Part shown: positions 6,081 through 14,322 of the stretch, one piece after another
Position numbering within the stretch: position 1 is the first letter of the stretch
Layout: each line of letters begins with the position of its first letter
From: an uncultured Bulleidia sp.
GTDB taxonomy: Bacteria; Bacillota_I; Bacilli_A; Erysipelotrichales; Erysipelotrichaceae
Direction of reading: 5' to 3'
Assembly (NCBI GenBank): GCA_934754415.1
Contig: CAKVIS010000035.1
Span: 1 to 19,106, forward strand
DNA: 19,106 nt
Translations under genes and position numbers: made by a program
The notes under the pieces: model-generated
The model's input: the letters and a program-made list of their open reading frames with translations, nothing else
Database searches by the model: none
Told to the model about the DNA's origin: nothing

Positions 6081-7486
6081 ATGTATGGCAGAAAAGAAGA
6101 AATGCGTCATTTAATGGAATTGTATACTAGAGAGACTTGGAGTTTTTAGTGATGTATGGCCGCAGACGAGTTGGCAAAACAACCATTCTTCAAGAATTTG
6201 CAGAGAAAACCAATTCACTTTTCTTTCCCGCACGTGAGAAAAATGATGCTTTAAATTTGGAAGACTTTTCCAAAGTTATTCAATATCATTTTGATAAGAC
6301 TTTTATCGCTTCTTTTCAAACCTGGGAAGCCGCATTCCAATATATTGGTACAAAAGCTGAGCAAAGGACGGTAGTTATTATTGATGAATTTCCCTACATC
6401 ATCGAAGAAAATCCATCTGTAAAATCAATTTTGCAGCATATGATTGATCATAGCTGGAAAAATAAAAATATCTTTTTAATCCTGTGCGGATCATCTGTAA
6501 GTATCATGGAAAACGATATAATGGGCAGAAAAAGTCCATTACATGACAGGCAAACATCCACTTTAGAAATTAAGCCTTTTGATTATTTTGAAAGCAGTGC
6601 CTTCTTTCCAGAGTATAGCAATGAAGATAAATTAATAGCTTATGGAATCCTTGGTGGAATCCCAAGATATCTGGAAGCGTTCAACCCAAAGTTTTCTTTA
6701 GAAAAAAACATTGCTGATAAAATCATTCGTAATGGTGCATACCTGCATGAAGAACCAGATAATCTGTTAAAAGCTGAATTAAGAGAAACAAATGTGTATA
6801 GCAGTATTTTGTCTGCTATTGCAAACGGGAGAAATAAAATTATTGATATTGCCAATTTCATTCATGAAGATCGCACAAAAGTATCCAAATATTTGCTTAC
6901 ATTGCAAAGACTTCGACTAATTGAAAAAAGAATTCCCTGCCAAGATTCTGAAACAAGTAAAAAAACAATATATGTAATTAAAGATAATTTCTTTAAATTC
7001 TGGTTTCGTTATGAATTTACTAATAACTCCTATTATGCAATGCTGGGCGCCTCAGAAGCATCTGCAGAAATCATGAAAGATATCAGTAATCTGATGGGTG
7101 ATGCTTTTGAAGATATATGCAAAGAATACATCATTCGTTTAGCAAAGGAAAGACAGCTTCCTTTCATTCCATTTCATCTAGGAAAATGGTGGGGTACAAA
7201 TCCTGCAATCAAAGAACAGGATGATGTAGATTTATTGGCAATTGATCGTACAGGTAAAAAAGCAATCTTTATTGAGTGTAAGTTCACATCACAGCCAATG
7301 CCTTATGATGAATATATCGACCTGGTCACAGCAACTAAAGCTTTTCCGAATATAGAAGAAAAACAATTGTGGTTTATCAGTAAGTCGGGATATACAGCTT
7401 CTGTTATTGAGCAGGCAAAAAAAGACTGTACAAAACTTTTAACAATTGATGATTTATTTGATTTTGATATGAACACTGAAAACTAA
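6081..7486 (+). pseudogene. DUF234 / archaeal-type ATPase with a 5' frameshift
   Basis: The natural start is ATG 6081, with GAGGGA 7 bases upstream. It encodes the normal family beginning MYGRKEEMRHLMELYTRE, then hits TAG at 6147-6149. The rest of the protein continues in another frame to 7486: YGRRRVGKTT Walker A, VVIIDEF Walker B, the ILCGSSVSIM sensor, a winged-helix linker, FKFWFRYEF, and a C-terminal DUF234 region. That region has DDVDLLAID then FIECK, a PD-(D/E)XK-like Asp...Glu-x-Lys pattern. One extra T in the T-run at 6143-6147 (or just after GAGACT) would rejoin the frames. The downstream frame could restart at TTG 6137 (449 residues), but no ribosome binding site supports this. The gene could be broken, phase-variable, rescued by slippage, or carry a sequencing error. 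Confidence 0.8.
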
Positions 7487-7515
7487 AAAGGCTACTGCAT
7501 TAGTAGCCTTTCAAA
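7487..7515. terminator. Shared terminator between convergent genes
   Basis: AAAGGCTACT (7487-7496) pairs with AGTAGCCTTT (7502-7511), a 10-bp stem with a 5-base loop. A T-run follows on the minus strand and a weaker one on the plus strand. It can stop both the DUF234 transcript and the glycosidase operon. Confidence 0.85.
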
Positions 7516-7537
7516 ATTTTGCAGTCTCCTGTATTTT

Positions 7538-8983
7538 TTAGTCTACATCTTCTCCGTTAGATTCACAGACTTTCTTATACCAGTAGAAAGAATCTTTTCT
7601 TTCTCTGTGCATGTCACCATTACCATCGTTATCACGATCTACATACACAAAGCCATAACGCTTCTTCATTTCACCAGTAGAAGCAGACACAAGGTCTGTA
7701 CAACCCCACATAGTGTAACCCATCAGATCTACACCATCTTCTACAGCCTGTTCCATGGCTTTGATATGATCTCTGAGGTAGTTGATACGGTAATCATCAT
7801 GGAATTTACCATCTTCACTTCTTTCATCATTTGCACCAAGACCGTTTTCTACAATCATTAATGGCACTTCATAACGACCATAGACTTCATTCAGATAAAT
7901 GCGTAATCCTTCAGGGTCAATCTGCCATCCCCAGTCACTTGCCTTAAGATATGGGTTCTTGATACCTGTAAACATATTACCTGCAGACTTTAATGCTTCA
8001 GGATCTACACTTGCACAGCTGGACATATAGTAAGAGAAGGAATAGAAATCTACTGTACCCTTCTTCAGGATATCTTCATCTCCTTCTTCCATCTTTACGA
8101 CAATATTGTTGTCCTTGAAGAAACGCTTTGCATAGTAAGGATAATGGCCTCTTACCTGTACATCTCCACAGAACCAGTTGGACATGTTCATCTTATTCTG
8201 TGCATCTTTAACATCCAGTGGATTACATGTGAATGGATATGTCATACTTCCGGCAATCATACAGCCAATCTTGTTTTCAGGATTGATTTCATGACCAGCC
8301 TGTACAGCCAATGCACTTGCGACAAACTGATGATGTAAAGCTGTGAATCTTTCACTCTTTTCTTCATCTGTTTCATTCATCTTGAACATAGGCGCATGGT
8401 CATCTCCCTGCATACCTAAAGACATGATACGTCCAAAGGAATTAGCACCGATGTTAATTTCATTGAATGTCAGCCAGAGAGTCACTTCATCTTTGAATTC
8501 TGTAAATAATGTCTTTGCATATCTTACATAACAGTCAATGACTTCTCTTCCTGCCCATCCATTGTATTTTTCACTTAATCCCCAAGGTAATTCATAGTGG
8601 GAAATAGTTACCAGTGGTTCAATGTTGTACTTCTTGCATTCTGCAAATACGTTGTGATAGAAATCCAGACCTTTCTGGTTAGGAGTTTCTTCCATGCCTG
8701 TAGGATAAATTCTTGCCCAGTTAATGGACATACGGTAACACTTGAATCCCATTTCACCATATAAAGCAATATCTTCCTTGTAATGGTGATAGAAGTCTGT
8801 TGCTTCATGAGAAGGGTAATAAATGTTTTCATCTATTTCCTTATCCCATAAACGAGGTGTACTGACTGTACCTCCTCTGATATGGTCTGGTACAGAAGCA
8901 CCCTTTCCGTCTTCTAACCATCCACCTTCAAACTGATTGGCAGCTGTTGCACCACCCCATAAAAATCCCTTAGGAAATCCCAT
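7538..8983 (-). CDS. GH1 6-phospho-beta-glucosidase
   Basis: A 481-residue cytoplasmic GH1 enzyme. It would hydrolyse PTS-imported phospho-beta-glucosides (cellobiose, arbutin or salicin type) to glucose 6-phosphate plus aglycone or glucose. It begins FPKGFLWGGATAANQFEG. The acid/base is Glu175 in LTFNEIN and the nucleophile is Glu379 in MIVENGLG. The phosphate-recognition segment LVSASTGEMKKRYGFVYVD (Ser433, Lys441, Tyr443) is typical of the 6-phospho branch. AAGGAG precedes the ATG at 8983. The start overlaps the histidine phosphatase by 14 bases, so the two are translationally coupled. It is the last gene of the operon and ends near the shared terminator. Confidence 0.95.
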   Translation of the reverse strand: MGFPKGFLWGGATAANQFEGGWLEDGKGASVPDHIRGGTVSTPRLWDKEIDENIYYPSHEATDFYHHYKEDIALYGEMGFKCYRMSINWARIYPTGMEETPNQKGLDFYHNVFAECKKYNIEPLVTISHYELPWGLSEKYNGWAGREVIDCYVRYAKTLFTEFKDEVTLWLTFNEINIGANSFGRIMSLGMQGDDHAPMFKMNETDEEKSERFTALHHQFVASALAVQAGHEINPENKIGCMIAGSMTYPFTCNPLDVKDAQNKMNMSNWFCGDVQVRGHYPYYAKRFFKDNNIVVKMEEGDEDILKKGTVDFYSFSYYMSSCASVDPEALKSAGNMFTGIKNPYLKASDWGWQIDPEGLRIYLNEVYGRYEVPLMIVENGLGANDERSEDGKFHDDYRINYLRDHIKAMEQAVEDGVDLMGYTMWGCTDLVSASTGEMKKRYGFVYVDRDNDGNGDMHRERKDSFYWYKKVCESNGEDVD

Positions 8984-9569
8984 ACGCTTTTTCTCCTTTT
9001 TCTCTGTATGTACCTGTTGGTAATTGTTCTATTGTAAATGTATTGTCTGTATAGTCCACAATACTGACACTGCAGTTTTCCAGATGCATATCTTCAAAAG
9101 ATAACGTTCCTTTACTGATTGCCATTAACACACCTGCAATAACTGCACCATGCGCCACAATCAGCACATTGCCTGTATGTGTATCTCCGATTTCCTTTAA
9201 AGCATGCAGAAATCTTTCACTTGCCTCAGGTACGGTTTCTCCTCCATACTCTGTAAAACCTTTTTCCATCAACGGAAAGAATTCTCCATGTGTAAGTCTT
9301 TCTCCCTCAAGAGTTCCAAAATGTACTTCTTTGAGGTCTTTACGTGGATGCACCTGAATAGCTCTTCCTTCCACAATGATGCTGGCAGTATCCCACGCTC
9401 TTTCAGATATCGAACATGCCGCACAGGTAAAAGGTATATCTTTTAACCCATATGCCACATTACGTGCCTGCTGTATCCCTTGTTCTGTCAAAGGGGAATC
9501 ACACCATCCCTGTATGATACCTTTCTGATTAAACAATGTCTGACCATGACGAACAATGTAAAACTTCAC
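8970..9569 (-). CDS. Histidine phosphatase (phosphoglycerate mutase-like)
   Basis: A 199-residue branch-1 histidine phosphatase (PF00300). The catalytic RHG is at residues 7-9 (His8 phospho-acceptor), with SERAWDTA near 55-62, Glu81 in KEVHFGTLEGE, and the second histidine in VAHG (His140). These are phosphatase-class features; the length suits a GpmB/PhoE-like phosphatase better than a glycolytic mutase. It starts at GTG 9569, the base next to the stop of the upstream GH1, with AAGGA about 10 bases away. Its end overlaps the start of the second GH1. Being wedged between two 6-phospho-glucosidases suggests it dephosphorylates a sugar phosphate made by them; this is inference. Confidence 0.88.
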   Translation of the reverse strand: MKFYIVRHGQTLFNQKGIIQGWCDSPLTEQGIQQARNVAYGLKDIPFTCAACSISERAWDTASIIVEGRAIQVHPRKDLKEVHFGTLEGERLTHGEFFPLMEKGFTEYGGETVPEASERFLHALKEIGDTHTGNVLIVAHGAVIAGVLMAISKGTLSFEDMHLENCSVSIVDYTDNTFTIEQLPTGTYREKGEKAYGIS

Positions 9570-10982
9570 TTAGCCCAGATCCTTTCCATTGCTCTTGCAG
9601 ACTTTCTGATACCAGTAGAAAGAATCCTTTCTGATTCTCTTCATATCTTTCAAGTCAAATTCATCACGATTTACATAGATAAATCCATATCTCTTTGTAA
9701 TACCCTGATGTGTAGAAATCAGATCAAATGCAGACCATGGGGAATATCCAAATAAATCCACACCGTCTGTGATAGCTTCTCTGCAAGCCTGAATATGTCT
9801 TCTGAGATAATCAATACGGTAATCATCATGTACCTTACCATCTTCTGTCAGAGTATCTGGTACACCACATCCGTTTTCAGTGATAATGAGTGGCAAATGA
9901 TATCTTTCCCATAACTGTCTTAATGTGACACGTAATCCTACAGGGTCAATACCCATACCATAGGAAGTGGATTCCTGTAGTGGATTCTTTACTGCCATGC
10001 AAAGACCTGGATATGTCATAAGACCTGTCATAAAGTCTTTCTCTTCCATTGCTTTAGCAAGTGCTTTTTCACCTTCTTCTTTGGAGACGTATTTCACACA
10101 TCCTGCACCATAGTAGTTGAAGGCAATAAAATCCGGATGTCCGTTCTTTAAGATATCCATATCTCCATCAAGAATATCAGGAGCTACACCTCTGTCTTTA
10201 AACCACTGCATTAAAGCTTCAGGATATGTTCCAAAGCATGCAGGATCCAGGAATAAACGATTACGTAACTGATCAAAATCCATTGCTGCAAGGTTGTCTT
10301 CAGGAGAAGAAGTTGCAGGATAGATAGCTGTAATATTTGGAGCAGGTCCGATTTTCGCAGAACACATCTTGTGGCATTCTACCATTGCCAAAGACTGTGC
10401 TAACAGCATATGGTGATTTGCCTGCCAGATAGTCTTTTCATCCTTATAAACATGATGTCCCTGATAGAGAACCATCATGTTCTGTTCATTAATTGTTAAG
10501 AAGTATTTTACTTTTTCACCATATTCCGCAAAACATACTCTGCAGTATTTCAGGAAGGCATCAATACACTGTCTGTCTGCCCATCCACCATAACGATCCT
10601 GTAAACACTGAGGAAGATCAAAATGATACAGAGTCACTACAGGTTCAATACCATACTTATGACATTCATCAATGACATCATGATAATGCTTGACTGCCAC
10701 TGCATTGACTTCGCCATCTCCTGTAGGAATGATACGAGGCCATGCAATAGAGAATCTGAATTCTGTAAATCCCATCTCTGCCATTAAAGCAATATCTTCT
10801 TTATAGCGATGATAATGATCAATCGCTACTTTAAAATCTGTAGTACCTTCTGGAACAGGTGCAGTATCAGATACAGATGGAGATTTTCCATCTTCATCCC
10901 ATGCACCTTCGCACTGATATGCACTGGAAGAGCCACCCCATAAAAAACCTTCAGGGAATTCTTTTAATGTTGAATAATCCAT
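9570..10982 (-). CDS. GH1 6-phospho-beta-glucosidase (second paralogue)
   Basis: A 470-residue GH1 enzyme clearly diverged from the one at 7538. The N-terminus is FPEGFLWGGSSSAYQCEG. The acid/base is Glu166 in LTINEQN and the nucleophile is Glu369 in LIITENGCG. The C-terminal STHQGITKRYGFIYVN again gives the Ser...Lys-x-Tyr phosphate site. AAAGGAG stands 8 bases before the ATG. It is the first gene of the glycosidase operon, with its own promoter and a cre-like site upstream. The two GH1 copies probably differ in aglycone range. No PTS transporter is encoded in this window, so substrate uptake must be encoded elsewhere. Confidence 0.95.
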   Translation of the reverse strand: MDYSTLKEFPEGFLWGGSSSAYQCEGAWDEDGKSPSVSDTAPVPEGTTDFKVAIDHYHRYKEDIALMAEMGFTEFRFSIAWPRIIPTGDGEVNAVAVKHYHDVIDECHKYGIEPVVTLYHFDLPQCLQDRYGGWADRQCIDAFLKYCRVCFAEYGEKVKYFLTINEQNMMVLYQGHHVYKDEKTIWQANHHMLLAQSLAMVECHKMCSAKIGPAPNITAIYPATSSPEDNLAAMDFDQLRNRLFLDPACFGTYPEALMQWFKDRGVAPDILDGDMDILKNGHPDFIAFNYYGAGCVKYVSKEEGEKALAKAMEEKDFMTGLMTYPGLCMAVKNPLQESTSYGMGIDPVGLRVTLRQLWERYHLPLIITENGCGVPDTLTEDGKVHDDYRIDYLRRHIQACREAITDGVDLFGYSPWSAFDLISTHQGITKRYGFIYVNRDEFDLKDMKRIRKDSFYWYQKVCKSNGKDLG

Positions 10983-11009
10983 ATATTATCTCCTTTTAAT
11001 CTATCTTAA

Positions 11010-11025
11010 ATTATAAGCGCTTACT
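11010..11025 (-). promoter_or_regulatory. -10 box overlapping a cre-like (CcpA) site
   Basis: On the minus strand a perfect -10 TATAAT (11010-11015) abuts TAAGCGCTTA. The 14-mer at 11012-11025 matches 12 of 14 positions of the palindromic cre form TGTAAGCGCTTACA. No good -35 is seen. A CcpA dimer here would block the promoter, as expected for repression of beta-glucoside genes by glucose. Confidence 0.55.
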
Positions 11026-11034
11026 TTTGACATT

Positions 11035-11856
11035 TCATTCCAATAATCCATATTTTTTCAAAGCCTTATAGATACCATCATTCTCTATGTTATCTGTAAT
11101 GTAATCTGCATACTGTTTTAACTCATCACAGGCATTTCCCATAGCAATACCGATATTCGTACTTTGTAATAAAGAGGCATCATTCATGGAATCCCCAAAG
11201 CCATAGGTTATTCCTTCAGGATCGTTGTACATATCCAGCACTGCCTGCACACCACTGCCTTTGGTAATACCGGCTTTAGTTACTTCTCCACTTGTTCCTC
11301 CATCTCTTCCATAAGAAGCACTCGTACTGATATATTGCATTGAAGAATCCAGATGTTCCATAAATGCTTTTTCATCTTCTTCAGAAGGAAACATCACATC
11401 AAATTCCAGTACAGGTTCCTGATGATATTCGCTGATATCATATAAAGGCACATCATACATATAATATCTGCCATCTTTTTGTATAACCCAGTCTGCACCT
11501 TCTTCAATCGTATCCAAAGGCATATAGATTTTATCCAGAGTACTTAACATCACATACCCATGTAAAGTATTGGAAATATAGCCTAATGTAGTATGTAGTA
11601 CAGAGGTATCCACACTGTTAAGCTTTACAGGATGTCCCTCTACCATCACCCCTCCTCCATCAGAGAAGATAATACCGTCAAAAAGATTGCTGTTCAGTAA
11701 ATACTTACACCCGGCAAGACCTCTTCCACTGCATAAAAACACTTTATGTCCTGCTTTTTTAGCCAGTAATAAAGCCTGTTTATTAGAATCAGAAATATCC
11801 CATTCCTTCGGACTGTTAACAAGCGTCCCATCCACATCAAAAAACAGATAGCTCAT
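11035..11856 (-). CDS. Cof-type HAD-IIB sugar-phosphate phosphatase (second copy)
   Basis: A 273-residue HAD-superfamily hydrolase. Motif I is FFDVDGTLV (Asp7, Asp9). A Cof/HAD-IIB cap domain occupies the middle. Motif III is the Lys in ITKGSGVQ and motif IV is GFGDSMNDASLL. Family members remove phosphate from sugar phosphates, FMN or related metabolites; the substrate here is unknown. Its ATG overlaps the stop of the preceding HAD gene (ATGA, 11853-11856), so it is translationally coupled. It is a tandem paralogue of that gene, with the same architecture. Confidence 0.9.
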   Translation of the reverse strand: MSYLFFDVDGTLVNSPKEWDISDSNKQALLLAKKAGHKVFLCSGRGLAGCKYLLNSNLFDGIIFSDGGGVMVEGHPVKLNSVDTSVLHTTLGYISNTLHGYVMLSTLDKIYMPLDTIEEGADWVIQKDGRYYMYDVPLYDISEYHQEPVLEFDVMFPSEEDEKAFMEHLDSSMQYISTSASYGRDGGTSGEVTKAGITKGSGVQAVLDMYNDPEGITYGFGDSMNDASLLQSTNIGIAMGNACDELKQYADYITDNIENDGIYKALKKYGLLE

Positions 11857-12671
11857 ACAAGATCAAAATGCTCCATAGCTTTGGCAATACCATCATTATC
11901 AATCGTATCTGTAATATAATCACTGATTTTCTTCACTTCATCAAATGCATTTCCCATGGCGATACCCACATGACACATTTGTAACATTTCCAGATCGTTA
12001 CTGCTGTCTCCAAAGCCATATGTATCCTCCATGGATCCATTATAATACTTCATCACTTCCTGAATAGCCGTACCTTTATTTACACCTTTTCTGGTTATTT
12101 CTCCAGATCGTTTACCCAGTTCAATATGGTATCCTGCAGTACTTGCCAGCTGCAGATCTGATGGCATATGTTTTTCGAAATCCGCCATGATTTCTTCTGT
12201 ATCAAATCCAATATCTATTTTTAATATCGGTTCATAGCGAAATTCCGTAAATGGATAGGCACCAAAGCATTTCATCTTTTCCTCTGCACTTGCAAAACGT
12301 TCATCCTGAAAAGAATGACTCTTAAAGAAATCCATTTCCTTTTTGTTTTTAAACAGTTTATAGTCAGACATCAGAGAATATCTTCCGTCTCTTTCTTCCG
12401 CAAGAAATACAGTTCTGGAACAGATATCATGAGGAATCTCTCTTTGTAACACAATCTTTCCATCTATATAGATACCACCACCATTACAGTAGATAATGCC
12501 ATCCACTTCCAGATCTTCCAAAGAAAACAAAGATCCTAAATGTCTTCCTGTGGAAATAAACACCTTATTTCCTTTCTTTCTTGTTTTTTCAATTGCCTCT
12601 TTAGCAGAAGGAATCAATCCTTTTTCATGAGAAACCAATGTCCCGTCAATATCAAAAAATAAATATTTCAT
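11853..12671 (-). CDS. Cof-type HAD-IIB sugar-phosphate phosphatase (first copy)
   Basis: A 272-residue HAD-IIB phosphatase with motif I FFDIDGTLV (Asp7, Asp9), STGRH as motif II, Lys in VNKGTAIQE as motif III and YGFGDSSNDLEML as motif IV. The ATG at 12671 is preferred to the GTG at 12677 because AGAGG lies 5 bases before the ATG and directly touches the GTG. A tandem duplication with the next gene is likely. A TATAAT at 12689-12694 suggests its own promoter. The pair sits upstream of the beta-glucoside operon, which supports a sugar-phosphate substrate, though the cre/promoter gap could separate the two units. Confidence 0.9.
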   Translation of the reverse strand: MKYLFFDIDGTLVSHEKGLIPSAKEAIEKTRKKGNKVFISTGRHLGSLFSLEDLEVDGIIYCNGGGIYIDGKIVLQREIPHDICSRTVFLAEERDGRYSLMSDYKLFKNKKEMDFFKSHSFQDERFASAEEKMKCFGAYPFTEFRYEPILKIDIGFDTEEIMADFEKHMPSDLQLASTAGYHIELGKRSGEITRKGVNKGTAIQEVMKYYNGSMEDTYGFGDSSNDLEMLQMCHVGIAMGNAFDEVKKISDYITDTIDNDGIAKAMEHFDLV

Positions 12672-12688
12672 ACTCACCTCTTGTAAGT

Positions 12689-12694
12689 ATTATA
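12689..12694 (-). promoter_or_regulatory. Candidate -10 of the HAD pair
   Basis: A perfect TATAAT on the minus strand, about 18 bases before the HAD start. No convincing -35 was found. If used, the leader is only about 11 bases long and starts right at the ribosome binding site. Confidence 0.35.
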
Positions 12695-12744
12695 TAGGAC
12701 AAATTGAAAGTTCCTGTGAAATAGGTATAAAGTTCCACAACAAC

Positions 12745-12767
12745 CAAAAAAGGAGCCGAAGCTCCTT
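12745..12767 (-). terminator. UUCG-loop intrinsic terminator
   Basis: On the minus strand AAGGAGC/GCTCCTT (12750-12756 with 12761-12767) closes a TTCG tetraloop and is followed by a run of T. It ends transcripts coming from the amidohydrolase side or from the candidate small RNA. Confidence 0.85.
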
Positions 12768-12850
12768 CTCTGGTTTCCAGGCACTATGGGGGGGTACCTG
12801 AAAAATTCTTAATCTTGGGAGATTATGAATAACATCAGACTTTCATCTGA
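12745..12850 (-). ncRNA. Candidate structured small RNA or 3'-UTR RNA
   Basis: In the ~330-base gap between the amidohydrolase and HAD genes the minus strand shows a TATAAT (12856-12861), then four stem-loops: 12832-12839/12846-12853 (8 bp, two G-U), 12805-12815/12820-12830 (10 of 11 pairs), 12778-12784/12794-12800 (7 bp, one G-U, C-rich loop), and a terminator with a UUCG loop. A transcript starting near 12850 would be about 105 bases. It matches no riboswitch class I know. It could also be the 3' end of the amidohydrolase mRNA or a leader attenuator of the HAD genes. Confidence 0.45.
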
Positions 12851-13003
12851 CATGTATTATAATACCTTCTTTTAGGAAAAAATCCAGTCCTATTTTCCAA
12901 CATTTGTAACAAAATACTGAAAATGTCTATTTTGTGCATTTTGTTGCATCTTGTACATTTAGTCTTGTTTGTCTTTTCTGAAAAAAGGGGAATATTTGCT
13001 TTC

Positions 13004-14143
13004 TCAAGCCACTTTTTCTCCGTCAATAAACACACTTAGAATCTTTGTCTGTACTTCAAATGGGTCACCATCGCAGATGACAATATCCGCATCTTTACCT
13101 GTTTCCAGTGTGCCTACTCTGTCTTCAATACCAATATGCTTTGCAGGGTTAATGGTAATAGCTTTTAAAGCTTCGTATGGGTCCATGCCAGCCTTTACTG
13201 CAAGACTTGCACATAATGGTAAATACTGCTGAGGAATTACCGGAGCATCTGTAATAATGGATACCTGGCATCCTGCTTCAGATAATACAGCAGGTGTTGT
13301 CCAGGACTTGTTCTGTAATTCAAACTTGGACGCATGTGTTAATGTTGGTCCTACTGCCATAGGATACTGTGCATTCTTTGCAAGAATATCCGCAATCAGA
13401 TGGCCTTCTGTCACATGTTCAAGAGTCAGTTTCACATCGAATTCTTTAGCTAAACGAATAGCTGTCAAAATATCATTTGCCTGATGTGCATGAATCTTCA
13501 TCGGAATCTTCTTTTCCATTACAGGAATCATAGCTTCACATTTCTGGTTATATGCAGGCATCTTTAAAGGATCTCCATCCGCTGCTTTTTTACGTGCCAT
13601 ATAGTCCTTCGTCTGGTTCATCATATTACGTACTACTGCAGCTGTAGACATACGTGCATAGTTGCCTTTATCTTTATAGCAACGTTTAGGATTTTCGCCT
13701 AATGCCCCTTTCATGGCAACAGGATCTTTGACAATCATATCGTCCACACATTTCCCATGTGTTTTTACTGCAATCCATGTACCACCAATCGCATTGGAGC
13801 TGCCCTGTCCTGTAGCCACACAGGTAACACCACCTTCAGCTGCCATCTTTACACTTGGGTCTAATGGATTAAAGCTGTCAATGGCTCTCATCTGTGGTGT
13901 ACAGATATCTCCCATTTCATTGTAGTCCTGACCTTCAAAGCCAATGCCATACCCATCTAATCCAAGATGAGAATGGGCATCAATAAATCCAGGGTATACA
14001 TGTAATCCTTTAGCATCTACTACATCCTCATCCTGCAGATCCTTTCCAATGGCTGTGATTTTACCATTTTCAAACTGAATGTCTGCTACATAAGGTTCCT
14101 TATGCACCACATCATGAATTAAACCGTTTTTAATAACTGTCAT
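13004..14143 (-). CDS. Metal-dependent amidohydrolase
   Basis: A 379-residue amidohydrolase-superfamily enzyme of the imidazolonepropionase-like group (COG1228). The N-terminal beta-sandwich strand is followed by GFIDAHSHLG (His57, His59), then ALGENPK (147-153), IHAHQ (His218, His220), LEHVTEGH (His243) and IITDAP (Asp299), together a metal-binding set. The C-terminus DRVGTLETGKDADIVI is the usual return to the sandwich domain. No signal peptide, so it is cytoplasmic. The ATG at 14143 follows GGAGG by 9 bases; the TTG at 14158 lies upstream of that site. It lies after the flavoprotein reductase in the same direction, but a strong terminator sits between them. The substrate (a cyclic amide or similar) is unknown. 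Confidence 0.85.
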   Translation of the reverse strand: MTVIKNGLIHDVVHKEPYVADIQFENGKITAIGKDLQDEDVVDAKGLHVYPGFIDAHSHLGLDGYGIGFEGQDYNEMGDICTPQMRAIDSFNPLDPSVKMAAEGGVTCVATGQGSSNAIGGTWIAVKTHGKCVDDMIVKDPVAMKGALGENPKRCYKDKGNYARMSTAAVVRNMMNQTKDYMARKKAADGDPLKMPAYNQKCEAMIPVMEKKIPMKIHAHQANDILTAIRLAKEFDVKLTLEHVTEGHLIADILAKNAQYPMAVGPTLTHASKFELQNKSWTTPAVLSEAGCQVSIITDAPVIPQQYLPLCASLAVKAGMDPYEALKAITINPAKHIGIEDRVGTLETGKDADIVICDGDPFEVQTKILSVFIDGEKVA

Positions 14144-14271
14144 TTTCCAACCCTCCAAACTTTGTAAGCTCTATTATACCCTTCAGTGTATATTTAATCT
14201 TCCTGAATGACCTGTCAATGCAGGGATTCTGCCATTTTTTAAATTGTTTTTTACATATTTTCATTCAATGC

Positions 14272-14302
14272 AAAAAAAGATGAAGAGCGTTACCTCTCCA
14301 TC
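14272..14302 (-). terminator. Terminator after the flavoprotein reductase
   Basis: On the minus strand GATGGAGAG/CTCTTCATC (9 bp, one G-U; 14279-14287 with 14294-14302) precedes seven T. The remaining bases between 14159 and 14271 show no gene; they should carry the amidohydrolase promoter, but I see no clear one. Confidence 0.85.
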
Positions 14303-14322
14303 TATCTTACATAAATCTTTTA

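Noticed and set aside
6137..7486. Intact 449-codon DUF234 gene starting at TTG
   Set aside because: No ribosome binding site, and the missing family N-terminus is found upstream in another frame with a proper start, so a frameshift explains the locus better.
12745..12855. T-box, LicT/BglG antiterminator (RAT) or known riboswitch upstream of the HAD genes
   Set aside because: None of the conserved T-box bases, the RAT 5' half or a familiar aptamer core could be found; listed only as a structured RNA candidate.
12835..13035. Minus-strand 66-codon open frame
   Set aside because: Overlaps the amidohydrolase 3' end and the RNA promoter, with no ribosome binding site and no recognisable features.
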